Shown here piece after piece: positions 43,938 through 50,487 of a DNA stretch of 64,000 nucleotides. The notes beneath the pieces are model-generated. The model did no database searches. It was not told where the DNA came from and worked only from the letters and a program-made list of their open reading frames with translations. Source of the stretch: a virus; IMG/VR virus record IMGVR_UViG_3300031950_000001, positions 80,056 through 144,055 of that record; one strand, written 5' to 3'. The position numbers and the translations under genes were made by a program. How positions within the stretch are numbered: the first letter of the stretch is position 1; each line of letters starts with the position of its first letter.

Positions 43938-44331
43938 GGTCTTAAGTACTTCAACGCCCTTCATGGAAGGTTTCTTCGCCTATCGTGAGAAAATCGGAGA
44001 GGAAGATAACCCTTATAAGTTTGGTACAGAAAACTACTGGGCCTGGCGGCATGGGTGGTATCAAGCCAAGAAAGAAGACGAAGGGCCCTTTTGGCGCAAC
44101 AAGTATGTGATTAACGGCATTATTCTTCTGGCTATTGCTGCTGTCACGGTACTTGCCGATTTCTTCCCTGCGTCTCCTATGATTACGTCGTTTGTTGTGG
44201 CGTGTTACGGTATTGCGTCCATACTTCTTCGGAACGCTTTTGTCGTCAATATCCGTGCTCCAGTAAAGTCGACATATGAGTCGCCACACGAGAACTCGAC
44301 CGAAAGCGCCAAAACGAACAGCCAAGCATAA
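43891..44331 (+). CDS. Membrane protein with two transmembrane helices
   Basis: About 146 residues from ATG 43891, inside the end of the protease gene. The N-terminal 75 residues are soluble. YVINGIILLAIAAVTVLADF and MITSFVVACYGIASILL are two closely spaced membrane helices, followed by a Ser/Thr/Lys-rich tail. A holin-like role is possible given the hairpin of helices, but most holins lack so large a soluble front. Not assigned to a family. Confidence 0.6.
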   Translation: MEIKKFEYVNAEKLHKVLSTSTPFMEGFFAYREKIGEEDNPYKFGTENYWAWRHGWYQAKKEDEGPFWRNKYVINGIILLAIAAVTVLADFFPASPMITSFVVACYGIASILLRNAFVVNIRAPVKSTYESPHENSTESAKTNSQA

Positions 44332-45199
44332 AGTCGTAGAAGCCTGCGTCGTCGTATCCGATCTTCATTGTGGCTGTCAATTGGGCTTGTGCCACGAGAA
44401 GAGCATTCTTCTTGACGAAGGGGGCTTTTACACTCCCTCCGAACTTCAGCAAAAATTGTGGAAATGGTGGCGCGAATTTTGGGATGAATGGGTTCCGTTT
44501 GTTACAGGAAATGAACCGTATTGTGTCGTCGTTAATGGCGATGTTATCGACGGGGTTCATCATCGATCCGTAACGCAAATTACGCATAATTTGGCCGATC
44601 AGATCAAAATTGCGCACCTGATTCTATCCGAAGTTGCCGAGCGTTGTGATCATCGATTGTTCTTCATTCGTGGCACGGAGGCTCATGCCGGCCCTAGCGC
44701 CGAATATGAGGAGCTTTTGGCGAAAGAGTTGGGGGCAATAAAGGCTAGAGACGGCAAATCATCCCGGTACGACCTTCTTTTAGAAATAGGCGGAGGGCTG
44801 GCTCATTTTGCCCATCACATTTCTGTGTCCGGGTCGATGCACTATGAAAGCACGGCCCTGATGAAGGAGCTATCGGAGTCCTTCGTTGAGTGTACGCGAT
44901 GGGGATCACGACATCCTGATATGATTGTGCGAAGCCATCGGCACCGCCACATGGAAGTACGGTGTTATACGGCTTCTGGGTTGACGACGGTTGTCACCAC
45001 GCCAGGATGGCAACTAAAAACACCGTTTGCCTACAAAATGCCTGGTGCAAGACCGGCTCTTCCCCAGATAGGGGGTATTGTGATAAGATGGCATAAAAAT
45101 ACCCTGTTTACTCAGGCGTTTATCAAAAACATTCAACATGCAGAACCGGAGTTAGTCTATGTCAAGAAGTCAAATCACCGTCGACGAGTTACTTCGTGA
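44276..45199 (+). CDS. Calcineurin-like metallophosphoesterase
   Basis: A 307-residue protein with VVSDLHCG (Asp and His of motif I), VVNGDVIDG (motif II), FIRGTEAHAG in the place of GNHE, LAHFAHH and RSHRHRHME in the place of GHTH. The deviation in the third motif is notable. The fold and metal centre are clear; the substrate (nucleotide, nucleic acid or protein) is not. ATG 44276 lies in the end of the upstream gene. Confidence 0.82.
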   Translation: MSRHTRTRPKAPKRTAKHKVVEACVVVSDLHCGCQLGLCHEKSILLDEGGFYTPSELQQKLWKWWREFWDEWVPFVTGNEPYCVVVNGDVIDGVHHRSVTQITHNLADQIKIAHLILSEVAERCDHRLFFIRGTEAHAGPSAEYEELLAKELGAIKARDGKSSRYDLLLEIGGGLAHFAHHISVSGSMHYESTALMKELSESFVECTRWGSRHPDMIVRSHRHRHMEVRCYTASGLTTVVTTPGWQLKTPFAYKMPGARPALPQIGGIVIRWHKNTLFTQAFIKNIQHAEPELVYVKKSNHRRRVTS

Positions 45200-45440
45200 G
45201 ATTAAGCGTATTGAGCAGTCCCAAGATGGTATTACGACCAAAGAATTAGCCAACAAGCTTGGCGTTTCCGAAGCGACTGCTCTACGAAGGATACGGGAGC
45301 TACACGCGAGAGGCCTTATAAAAATCGGGTTTCGTCGCGCGGCAAATATTCTCGGCAATCCTACGTTTGTGCCCGTCTACACGCTCAGTGCCAAGGCGTC
45401 TCCGACTAAAAATACAAGAAGAAGGGCAAAATCAACATGA
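45159..45440 (+). CDS. Small winged-helix DNA-binding protein
   Basis: A 93-residue protein: DELLREIKRIEQSQDGITTK, then ELANKLGVSEATALRRIREL, a typical winged helix-turn-helix as in MarR or Lrp-type regulators. A basic C-terminus (KNTRRRAKST) follows. It overlaps the genes on both sides. As the clearest DNA-binding regulator in the window it is a candidate reader of the dispersed palindrome, which is pure inference. Confidence 0.72.
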   Translation: MSRSQITVDELLREIKRIEQSQDGITTKELANKLGVSEATALRRIRELHARGLIKIGFRRAANILGNPTFVPVYTLSAKASPTKNTRRRAKST

Positions 45441-46042
45441 CTATCGTCGAATCGATCCTTAAGATAATGCTTGCTATCCTTAGGATAGTATTTGGCGTAA
45501 TCGCTCTTATTGCGAACTATATTTATCAAGGAGCGAAATACATGGTCGAGAAGCATCCCGAATTCACTCTCGGTTTTATCGTGGCGTCGGCTTTATTTAT
45601 TGTCGTAATCCTTCTGACAACAAGCTGCGGACCGGGTGGGGGTGACAATGCTGTTGCCAAGGAATATTATGCGGATGCAATAAGGGCTCTGAACGGCAGA
45701 ACAATCATTATAAAAGCGCGTATTCTTGCGCGAAGTCGTGTCTATCTCAGCGGCGTAGAGACGCCTTTAGAGGACGCTCCATTTGGATCCGAAGCTCGTC
45801 AGACATTAAATCGGTTAGTTGCCGGGCAACGTATCTTTGTAAAGCAGATGAAGGGCGATCCTGACAACAGCGGCATCGTTTGGAATGAGTACGGCCAGTG
45901 CGTCCAACAGCAGCTTGTCAAAGACGGATTGGCCCGATGCACGGGTAAACTATGGCGAGCGGAAGAGGACGAGGCAAAACGTAATAAACGGGGTATATGG
46001 AGCGTTAAAAACGTCGAAGAGCTGTTTGAGGCTAAAAACTAA
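45437..46042 (+). CDS. Membrane-anchored thermonuclease (SNase-like)
   Basis: A 201-residue protein. Residues about 10-60 hold hydrophobic segments (MLAILRIVFGVIALIANYIY and LGFIVASALFIVVILLTTSC). The rest is a staphylococcal-nuclease fold: RVYLSGVETPLEDAPFGSEA, VAGQRIFVKQMKG, DPDNSGIVWNEYGQCVQQQL and DEAKRNKRGIWS. The Asp/Glu and Arg positions of the active site look partly kept. It could degrade incoming DNA at the membrane or act on host DNA. ATG 45437 overlaps the wHTH stop; a terminator follows. Confidence 0.75.
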   Translation: MTIVESILKIMLAILRIVFGVIALIANYIYQGAKYMVEKHPEFTLGFIVASALFIVVILLTTSCGPGGGDNAVAKEYYADAIRALNGRTIIIKARILARSRVYLSGVETPLEDAPFGSEARQTLNRLVAGQRIFVKQMKGDPDNSGIVWNEYGQCVQQQLVKDGLARCTGKLWRAEEDEAKRNKRGIWSVKNVEELFEAKN

Positions 46043-46063
46043 CGATAAATTAGCGAAAATTGC

Positions 46064-46113
46064 GGCATTTAATATTGGGATGGCCAAGTTAATTTGGCCA
46101 TCCCAATTTTTTT
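46064..46113 (+). terminator. Terminator preceded by the GGCATTTAATATTGG motif
   Basis: GGCATTTAATATTGGGA (46064-46080) runs into a perfect 13-bp stem, TTGGGATGGCCAA/TTGGCCATCCCAA, loop GTTAAT, then seven Ts. It ends the thermonuclease unit. The motif also occurs at 16929 and 53779. Confidence 0.88.
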
Positions 46114-46119
46114 ATTAAT

Positions 46120-46185
46120 GGGCCGGACCGGACGTTGAGGCGGGTTTTGAGCCCGTCGAAGTGGGTTCGACTCCCACCCGGCCTG
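46120..46185 (+). tRNA. tRNA-Gln(TTG)-like gene with shortened D arm
   Basis: Acceptor strands GGGCCGG and CCGGCCT pair (one G-U). The anticodon arm GCGGG-TTTTGAG-CCCGT gives anticodon TTG, and the T arm is GTGGG-TTCGACT-CCCAC. Only about 13 nt lie between acceptor and anticodon stems, too few for a normal D arm. CCA is not encoded and a T-tract follows. It may be a tRNA mimic or a decayed tRNA. Confidence 0.55.
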
Positions 46186-46195
46186 CTTTTTTAGG

Positions 46196-46247
46196 ACTGA
46201 CGACCAGCTATTCCCGCCTGGCTGGTCGTCAGTTGGTGATCGGCGGG
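46196..46247 (+). promoter_or_regulatory. Predicted H-type pseudoknot leader
   Basis: ACTGACGACCAGC pairs with GCTGGTCGTCAGT (13 bp). The loop contains CCCGCC, which is complementary to GGCGGG downstream at 46242. Together they form a pseudoknot just upstream of GGAG and the ATG at 46273. AGGCTCTTTTTTT after it could also act as a conditional terminator. It would suit control of the next gene. Confidence 0.55.
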
Positions 46248-46272
46248 AGGCTCTTTTTTTAGTGGAGATGTT

Positions 46273-46929
46273 ATGATGGATTGGGCAAGTTGGGACGATG
46301 TCATCCGCTGGGCGTTCAGCCCAGCAACCAATGTTGAGGAACTCCAGGAGGCCCTCGAAGCGGCCTCCCTAGAAGAGTTCGAGACCCGGGAACCGAAAGC
46401 GGTTTCCGAAGAGGCCAAACGGGCGGCGTACCAACTAGCGGTGGCGCTGGGTCGATGCCGGGCGTTTGGGGTCCTTGTCCCCGTGGACATAGATGGCACC
46501 TTACATCCGCAGGTAGCCATCGCCGCGGCGGAGATAGGAGAAACTTTCCTTCGACAATGGATCGAGCGCGCGGAACAATTGGGTGTCCGGTGGGTCCACG
46601 CCGAACCGGAATTGGCCGAAACAATGGGCGCCGAGTTATTAGAAGCCCGAATGGAAGCCCTCTTCGTTCTGGAGGCTCTTTCCGAAGCGCAAGATGCGAG
46701 CTGGAACGAGCCGGCTTCCGCAGAACTCGGGGATGCAGTGAATCGATACGTTGATGCGCTCGAGGCCTTCGACAAGGCCCTGCAGACCCCGGGAACCATC
46801 GGGCTGCTCTCTACCGCGGTTCACCTGCCGCTTTTGGAGAATTGGCGGCAGAGTTTAGCCGGCCATTACAAGGAGGTTTTGCCCTGGTGGCTGGACGGAA
46901 CGCTGGAGAGAGCGATCCAGCAAAATTAA
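46273..46929 (+). CDS. Unrecognised GC-rich cargo protein
   Basis: A 218-residue acidic, helical protein rich in Ala, Glu and Leu (MDWASWDDVIRWAFSPATNV). Base composition is visibly richer in G+C than its neighbours, suggesting recent acquisition. It has its own leader structure upstream and its own terminator downstream, so it is an independent moron-like unit. ATG 46273 follows GTGGAGATGTT. No family recognised; being next to an RT/RNA array, a defence or counter-defence role is conceivable. Confidence 0.65.
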   Translation: MMDWASWDDVIRWAFSPATNVEELQEALEAASLEEFETREPKAVSEEAKRAAYQLAVALGRCRAFGVLVPVDIDGTLHPQVAIAAAEIGETFLRQWIERAEQLGVRWVHAEPELAETMGAELLEARMEALFVLEALSEAQDASWNEPASAELGDAVNRYVDALEAFDKALQTPGTIGLLSTAVHLPLLENWRQSLAGHYKEVLPWWLDGTLERAIQQN

Positions 46930-46937
46930 GTTTTTCT

Positions 46938-46985
46938 GGCAGTCGTCCGGATTGTCCCCTCCGATCCGGACGGCTGCCGTTTTTT
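46938..46985 (+). terminator. Intrinsic terminator of the cargo gene
   Basis: GGCAGTCGTCCGGAT pairs with ATCCGGACGGCTGCC (one G-U), then GTTTTTT. Confidence 0.88.
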
Positions 46986-46998
46986 AGCTATGCAAAAA

Positions 46999-47016
46999 TT
47001 TGATTCCGGAATCAAA
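46999..47016. repeat. Dispersed palindrome, copy 10
   Basis: The 18-bp core with A-rich flanks, 10 bp before the first RNA unit of the array. Confidence 0.88.
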
Positions 47017-47026
47017 AATGCTACCG

Positions 47027-47185
47027 GACAAGACGGCCGTTGTGCGCTACCTCTGATAGGGGGGTCGTATTCGACCTTCTCTATTGGAGGTTAAAAAAGC
47101 AGGGGCCTTTTTTTGGGCCTGCGTGTCGAACGGCGCCCATTTCATGTGGCCCATTCGACCCGCCGCCGACAACGGCCGTCTTGTT
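47027..47185 (+). ncRNA. Array RNA unit 1 (retron-like msr-msd candidate)
   Basis: The closing stem is GACAAGACGGCCGTTGT (47027-47043) with ACAACGGCCGTCTTGT (47169-47184), then CTTTTTT. Inside, hairpin A is ACCTC/GAGGT with a GTCG-TATT-CGAC tip. Hairpin B is GCAGG/CCTGC around GGCC/GGCC-like pairs. A shorter stem C is GTCGAA/TTCGAC. The block GCCGCCG precedes the 3' arm. In retrons such terminal complementary arms (a1/a2) flank the msr and msd parts. Confidence 0.7.
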
Positions 47186-47214
47186 CTTTTTTCCTGTTTA
47201 TGCGAAAATGCGCG

Positions 47215-47389
47215 GACAAGACGGCCGTTGTGCGCTACCTCTGATAGGGGGGTCGTATTCGGCTTTCTCTATTGGAGGTTTAAAAGTCGGCCCTTGGGCT
47301 CGACTGGCGAAGGCGCTATGTCACGTGCTCCCTTTGGACGCACGTTCCTTGCGCCTCTTCGTACAGCCGCCGACAACGGCCGTCTTGTT
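47215..47389 (+). ncRNA. Array RNA unit 2
   Basis: Same closing stem (47215-47231 with 47373-47388), followed by CTTTTTTT. Hairpin A is nearly identical to unit 1, with CGAC changed to CGGC (G-U kept). Hairpin B is GTCGGCCC/GGGCTCGAC. Stem C is longer: GCGAAG..GCGC pairs with GCGC..CTTCGT, with an inner ACGTGC/GCACGT helix. CAGCCGCCG precedes the 3' arm. Confidence 0.7.
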
Positions 47390-47404
47390 CTTTTTTTCCT
47401 GTTT

Positions 47405-47657
47405 TATGCGTATTTTCTAATCGAAACAGAAAAAATACACGACGGCCGTTGTGCGCTGCCTCTGATAGGGACCGTACTCGGATTCCCTATTGGAGGCTAA
47501 AGTTGGCCTTCGGGCTTTGTCTGGCGATGTGTGCTCATTACACGTGAAACATTCCATGCTTTCGCATTCCATGTTTAGCACGTTCCATTCGACACCTCGC
47601 CAGCCGCCGACAACGGCCGTCTTGTATTTTTTCTGTTTCGATTAGAAAATACGCATA
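47405..47657 (+). ncRNA. Array RNA unit 3, with a 48-bp closing stem
   Basis: The arms at 47405-47452 and 47610-47657 are reverse complements over 48 bases with one mismatch. The usual GACGGCCGTTGT arm is thus extended outward by a 31-base perfect match. Hairpin A shows paired changes relative to units 1 and 2 (GCCTC/GAGGC; ACCG/CGG). Hairpin B is GGCC-TTCG-GGCT. Stem C begins CTGGCGA/TCGCCAG and carries the longest variable loop. Confidence 0.7.
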
Positions 47658-47814
47658 GACAAGACGGCTGCCTGTACGTGTCCTCTGAATGGACGGACCA
47701 TTCGCCAATCTGTTTTAGAGCTTAACGAAAGATTAGATTCAGCAAAAAGTAAGTGGCGATTGCGTTCCGCCAATCGACCACAACCATTTGCTTCACGACA
47801 GCAGCCGTCCTGTC
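47658..47814 (+). ncRNA. Array RNA unit 4, divergent
   Basis: Arms GACAAGACGGCTGCCTGT (47658) and ACAGCAGCCGTCCTGTC (47798) still pair although both differ from the other units. CCTCTGA is kept after the 5' arm. The inner structure is otherwise different: GAATGG-ACGGA-CCATTC and GTGGCGATTG/CAATCGACCAC hairpins. No T-tract follows; a CACGC/GCGTG hairpin does. Confidence 0.62.
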
Positions 47815-47846
47815 CACGCTCTGCGTGCAAGATAGGATAAAGCGCG

Positions 47847-48027
47847 GACAAGACGGCCGTTGTGCGTTGCCTCTGATAGGGGGTCGTATTCGGCTTTCTC
47901 TATTGGGGGTTGAAAGTTGGCCCTTGGGCTCGACTGGCGAACGTCGCATGTCACGTGCTTCCGTTAACTTTCCCGACGCACGTTCCATGCGCCTCTTCGT
48001 CCAGCCGCCGACAACGGCCGTCTTGTC
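47847..48027 (+). ncRNA. Array RNA unit 5, adjacent to the RT gene
   Basis: A perfect 17-bp closing stem (47847-47863 with 48011-48027), then CCTTTTTTT. Hairpin A is GCCTC/GGGGT with GTCG-TATT-CGGC. Hairpin B is GTTGGCCC/GGGCTCGAC. Stem C is CTGGCGAA/TTCGTCCAG with GCATG/CATGC and ACGTGC/GCACGT inside. It ends 40 nt before the reverse transcriptase start. Confidence 0.72.
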
Positions 48028-48067
48028 CCTTTTTTTATCGATTTTTGTTGCCTTCGGGAGGTGAGTG

Positions 48068-49015
48068 ATGGGCAAAGTTTATGAGCTTGGCGAGCGGGTG
48101 GTTATCGCCCGAGACCTAAATTGTCGACTGAAATATTTTAAACTGCCGCCAGGCAAGGTCTATCGGAAAGAGATCAAAAAGCCGGATGGACGAGTTCGGC
48201 TGATTTTTGTTCCCGACAAGAAGCAGAGGAAAATCTTGCGGAAGATTGCCAGGCTTCTTACGTCGAATTATCATTGGTTTATTGTCAACCGATACGACTG
48301 GCGGGATACAACGGTCCAACCGTGGCCCGTATTCGGTTTTCGACGAGGCGGTAACGTTGTTGACGCAGTATTGCCGCATTGCGGTAAGCGTTTTACGCTG
48401 TCCGTCGATATCGTTGATTTCTTTCATAACTGTTACTTGCTGGATGCCGAATCAGCCTATATGCGTAATGTGGGCCGACATCGGAATCTAAAAAGAAAAT
48501 GCAATTTTTCCGCACTGGCGTTCGATTTTGTCCGTGATCAGTTTGTATGGCCTTTCGATGCCCAGGCGAAGCCAGTCGGGCGGTTGCCCCAAGGTTTTCC
48601 AACAAGCCCTATATTATCCAACTTTGCCTTCTATCAATATGATATTGATATCTTAGAATGGTGCGGACATAACGACGTTATTTATACGCGTTATGCGGAT
48701 GATTTGTGTTTCTCATTCGACAAGCCGGAAATGGTCGACCGTGTATTGCACCTCTTGAAAAGGCTGCCTCCGCATTTTGAGTTATGCAAGATCAAACTTC
48801 AGGACGCAGCGCAAGGCAGAAAACGACTCCTTGGTCTTATGGTCGATAAAAACGGTTGTTACTTGCCGAGAAAAAAGCGACGACTATTGCGACTTTTGCT
48901 AAAGATTAATCCGGACTCGGCTCAGACGAAAGGGCTTTTGGCATGGAAGAAGTTCATTGACCGGAAAATGAACGAGTGGGTTGTCGAAGCGCACAAGCTT
49001 CTGGGAGGGTTGTAA
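48068..49015 (+). CDS. Retron-like reverse transcriptase
   Basis: 315 residues from ATG 48068 after GGGAGGT. RT motifs are in order: KPDGRVRLIFVPD (about 38-50), GFRRGG (90-95), SVDIVDFF with Asp114, LPQGFPTSPILSNF (173-186), YADDLCFS (209-216) and KRLLGLMVDKNG (252-262). Length and motif 4 match retron RTs. The hallmark NAxxH is degenerate (DAVLPH, 99-104) and VTG reads LLG (254-256). LPQGxPTSP argues against a diversity-generating RT. With five a1/a2-flanked RNA units upstream it probably copies one or more of them into multicopy single-stranded DNA. Confidence 0.85.
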   Translation: MGKVYELGERVVIARDLNCRLKYFKLPPGKVYRKEIKKPDGRVRLIFVPDKKQRKILRKIARLLTSNYHWFIVNRYDWRDTTVQPWPVFGFRRGGNVVDAVLPHCGKRFTLSVDIVDFFHNCYLLDAESAYMRNVGRHRNLKRKCNFSALAFDFVRDQFVWPFDAQAKPVGRLPQGFPTSPILSNFAFYQYDIDILEWCGHNDVIYTRYADDLCFSFDKPEMVDRVLHLLKRLPPHFELCKIKLQDAAQGRKRLLGLMVDKNGCYLPRKKRRLLRLLLKINPDSAQTKGLLAWKKFIDRKMNEWVVEAHKLLGGL

Positions 49016-49354
49016 ATGGAGCTTCTGCTGTACCAGCACACAAAGCTGACGCTGGAAAAGCCGCCAATCATCATTTCGACGCGGCAATTCACACCATCAC
49101 GGGTAAAGCTCATATTCCATCTACCTCGATCCGTACAGCTTATCCTACCAGGCGCCCATGTCGTCGATAATCGAAAGGACGATCCTAATGCATTTCATAC
49201 GGTTACCACGCTACGCAAGATAGGCGATACGATTCAAATCCGCCACGACGATAAGACGTATAGTCTTACCGTCATTAGGATGGTAAAGCAGGTTCCGTCG
49301 AATTCGCCCGAAGCGGCTCAGTCGAATTTTGTCGTCCTTTCGTTGGAGGAGTAG
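49016..49354 (+). CDS. Unrecognised small protein directly after the RT
   Basis: A 112-residue, beta-rich basic protein (LLLYQHTKLTLEKPPIIIST). Its ATG follows the RT stop with no spacing (TAAATG) and GGGAGG lies just upstream, so the two are coupled. Many retrons have an effector or accessory protein next to the RT, and this is the best candidate here. No catalytic motif or membrane segment is visible. It is also close to the MoxR gene (6 nt). Confidence 0.65.
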   Translation: MELLLYQHTKLTLEKPPIIISTRQFTPSRVKLIFHLPRSVQLILPGAHVVDNRKDDPNAFHTVTTLRKIGDTIQIRHDDKTYSLTVIRMVKQVPSNSPEAAQSNFVVLSLEE

Positions 49355-49360
49355 TGAGTT

Positions 49361-50476
49361 ATGTTCGATTCGGTCCCGTTCGTCGTAATGCAGTCTGGCG
49401 TTCCCATTTATCTGTCTGGTCCGGCTGGTAGCGGCAAGACGACTTCGATCGAGCTTGTTGCAAAACGGCTGAATCGCAAATGCTATTGCGCCATCGTCCA
49501 TCAAGGCGATCCTATCGAAGTTACGGGATTGCCTTACATCGACGTCAAAGCCGGCGTTATGAAATATACGCCACCCGAATGGGTAAAGGTGGCAAACGCC
49601 GAGCCGTCGATCATCTTCTTTGATGAGGCGTCTGGGCTGGATGAATCTTATCAGCTTCGGATGCTGACGATTCTGTCTCATCGACGAGTTGGCGCCTATT
49701 CCATCCCGGATCACACCTGGTTCGTCCTTGCCGGGAACCCGATCGAAAGCGGCACCAGCGCGTCCCTCTTCTCAATTCCATTTATTACGCGTCTCTGCTG
49801 CTTCGACTGGCAGCCCGATGACAATCTCTGGATGAACCATATGCTCACGGCAGATATGAGCTTCGATGTTGAGATTCCTGATATTCCAGTGCTGCCGAAT
49901 AATTGGACGAACTATCTTCCGGAAACCGGAAGCTATATCAATGCATTCCTAAAGACTTCACGTAACTTCGTCAGCTTCTCGGAAAAGGAGCTCAAAGGGC
50001 TGACGAATAGTCCCGTACCCACTCGTCGGAGTTGGGATTTGGCTCGTCGAGCGTTCGCAGCAGTTAAGGCCGTGAATATGGCTTCGCAGGAAAACATCTT
50101 CCGCGTTGTAAGCGGCTGCGTTGGTAGGCCGGCTGCTGGGGCGTTCTGCGAATATATTAGCAAGCTCGATCTACCGGATTCAAAAGAACTGATCCAAAAC
50201 GCCGCCCGCGGCATGGAGGTTCTGAAACGCTTCCGGTTGGACCAGATTTATATTATCGTAAGTTCCGCTTGTATCGCCGTGGATCTTAATGATCCGGTCG
50301 AACGAAGGGGAATCTTCAATATTATTAACGAGCTCTACAACAATGGTCAGGCCGAATTCTCGGCGCTTATGATCCATTTGTTGACGAAACGAGAACCTCA
50401 GCTCGAACTTCCGCCGGAACTCGTATCTCGGCTGATGCCGCTGGCGTCTAAGATTCGGGCTGCAAAGGGCAACTAA
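49361..50476 (+). CDS. MoxR-type AAA+ ATPase
   Basis: 371 residues with Walker A YLSGPAGSGKTTSI (about residues 17-30), Walker B IIFFDEASGL and a sensor LAGNPIESG. MoxR ATPases work with von Willebrand A proteins to remodel or load metals into partner proteins; the next gene encodes exactly such a protein. ATG 49361 follows GGAGGAGTAGTGAGTT. It may belong to the same transcript as the RT. Confidence 0.85.
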   Translation: MFDSVPFVVMQSGVPIYLSGPAGSGKTTSIELVAKRLNRKCYCAIVHQGDPIEVTGLPYIDVKAGVMKYTPPEWVKVANAEPSIIFFDEASGLDESYQLRMLTILSHRRVGAYSIPDHTWFVLAGNPIESGTSASLFSIPFITRLCCFDWQPDDNLWMNHMLTADMSFDVEIPDIPVLPNNWTNYLPETGSYINAFLKTSRNFVSFSEKELKGLTNSPVPTRRSWDLARRAFAAVKAVNMASQENIFRVVSGCVGRPAAGAFCEYISKLDLPDSKELIQNAARGMEVLKRFRLDQIYIIVSSACIAVDLNDPVERRGIFNIINELYNNGQAEFSALMIHLLTKREPQLELPPELVSRLMPLASKIRAAKGN

Positions 50477-50487
50477 GGAGTACCGAG

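Noticed and set aside
47040-47500. Open frames of 126 and 138 codons across the RNA array
   Set aside because: They arise because the repeated RNA units share sequence in the same phase. They have no ribosome site, their products repeat the constant RNA arms, and they cross the U-tracts.
47027-48027. CRISPR array or integron attC sites
   Set aside because: The repeats are inverted pairs of about 17 nt bounding units of 155-255 nt, not direct repeats with short spacers. The attC core sequences are not present and no cas or integrase gene is nearby.
48068-49015. Diversity-generating retroelement
   Set aside because: No template/variable repeat pair with adenine-biased changes was seen near a receptor gene, no Avd-like protein is evident, and motif 4 is LPQGxPTSP rather than the DGR form.
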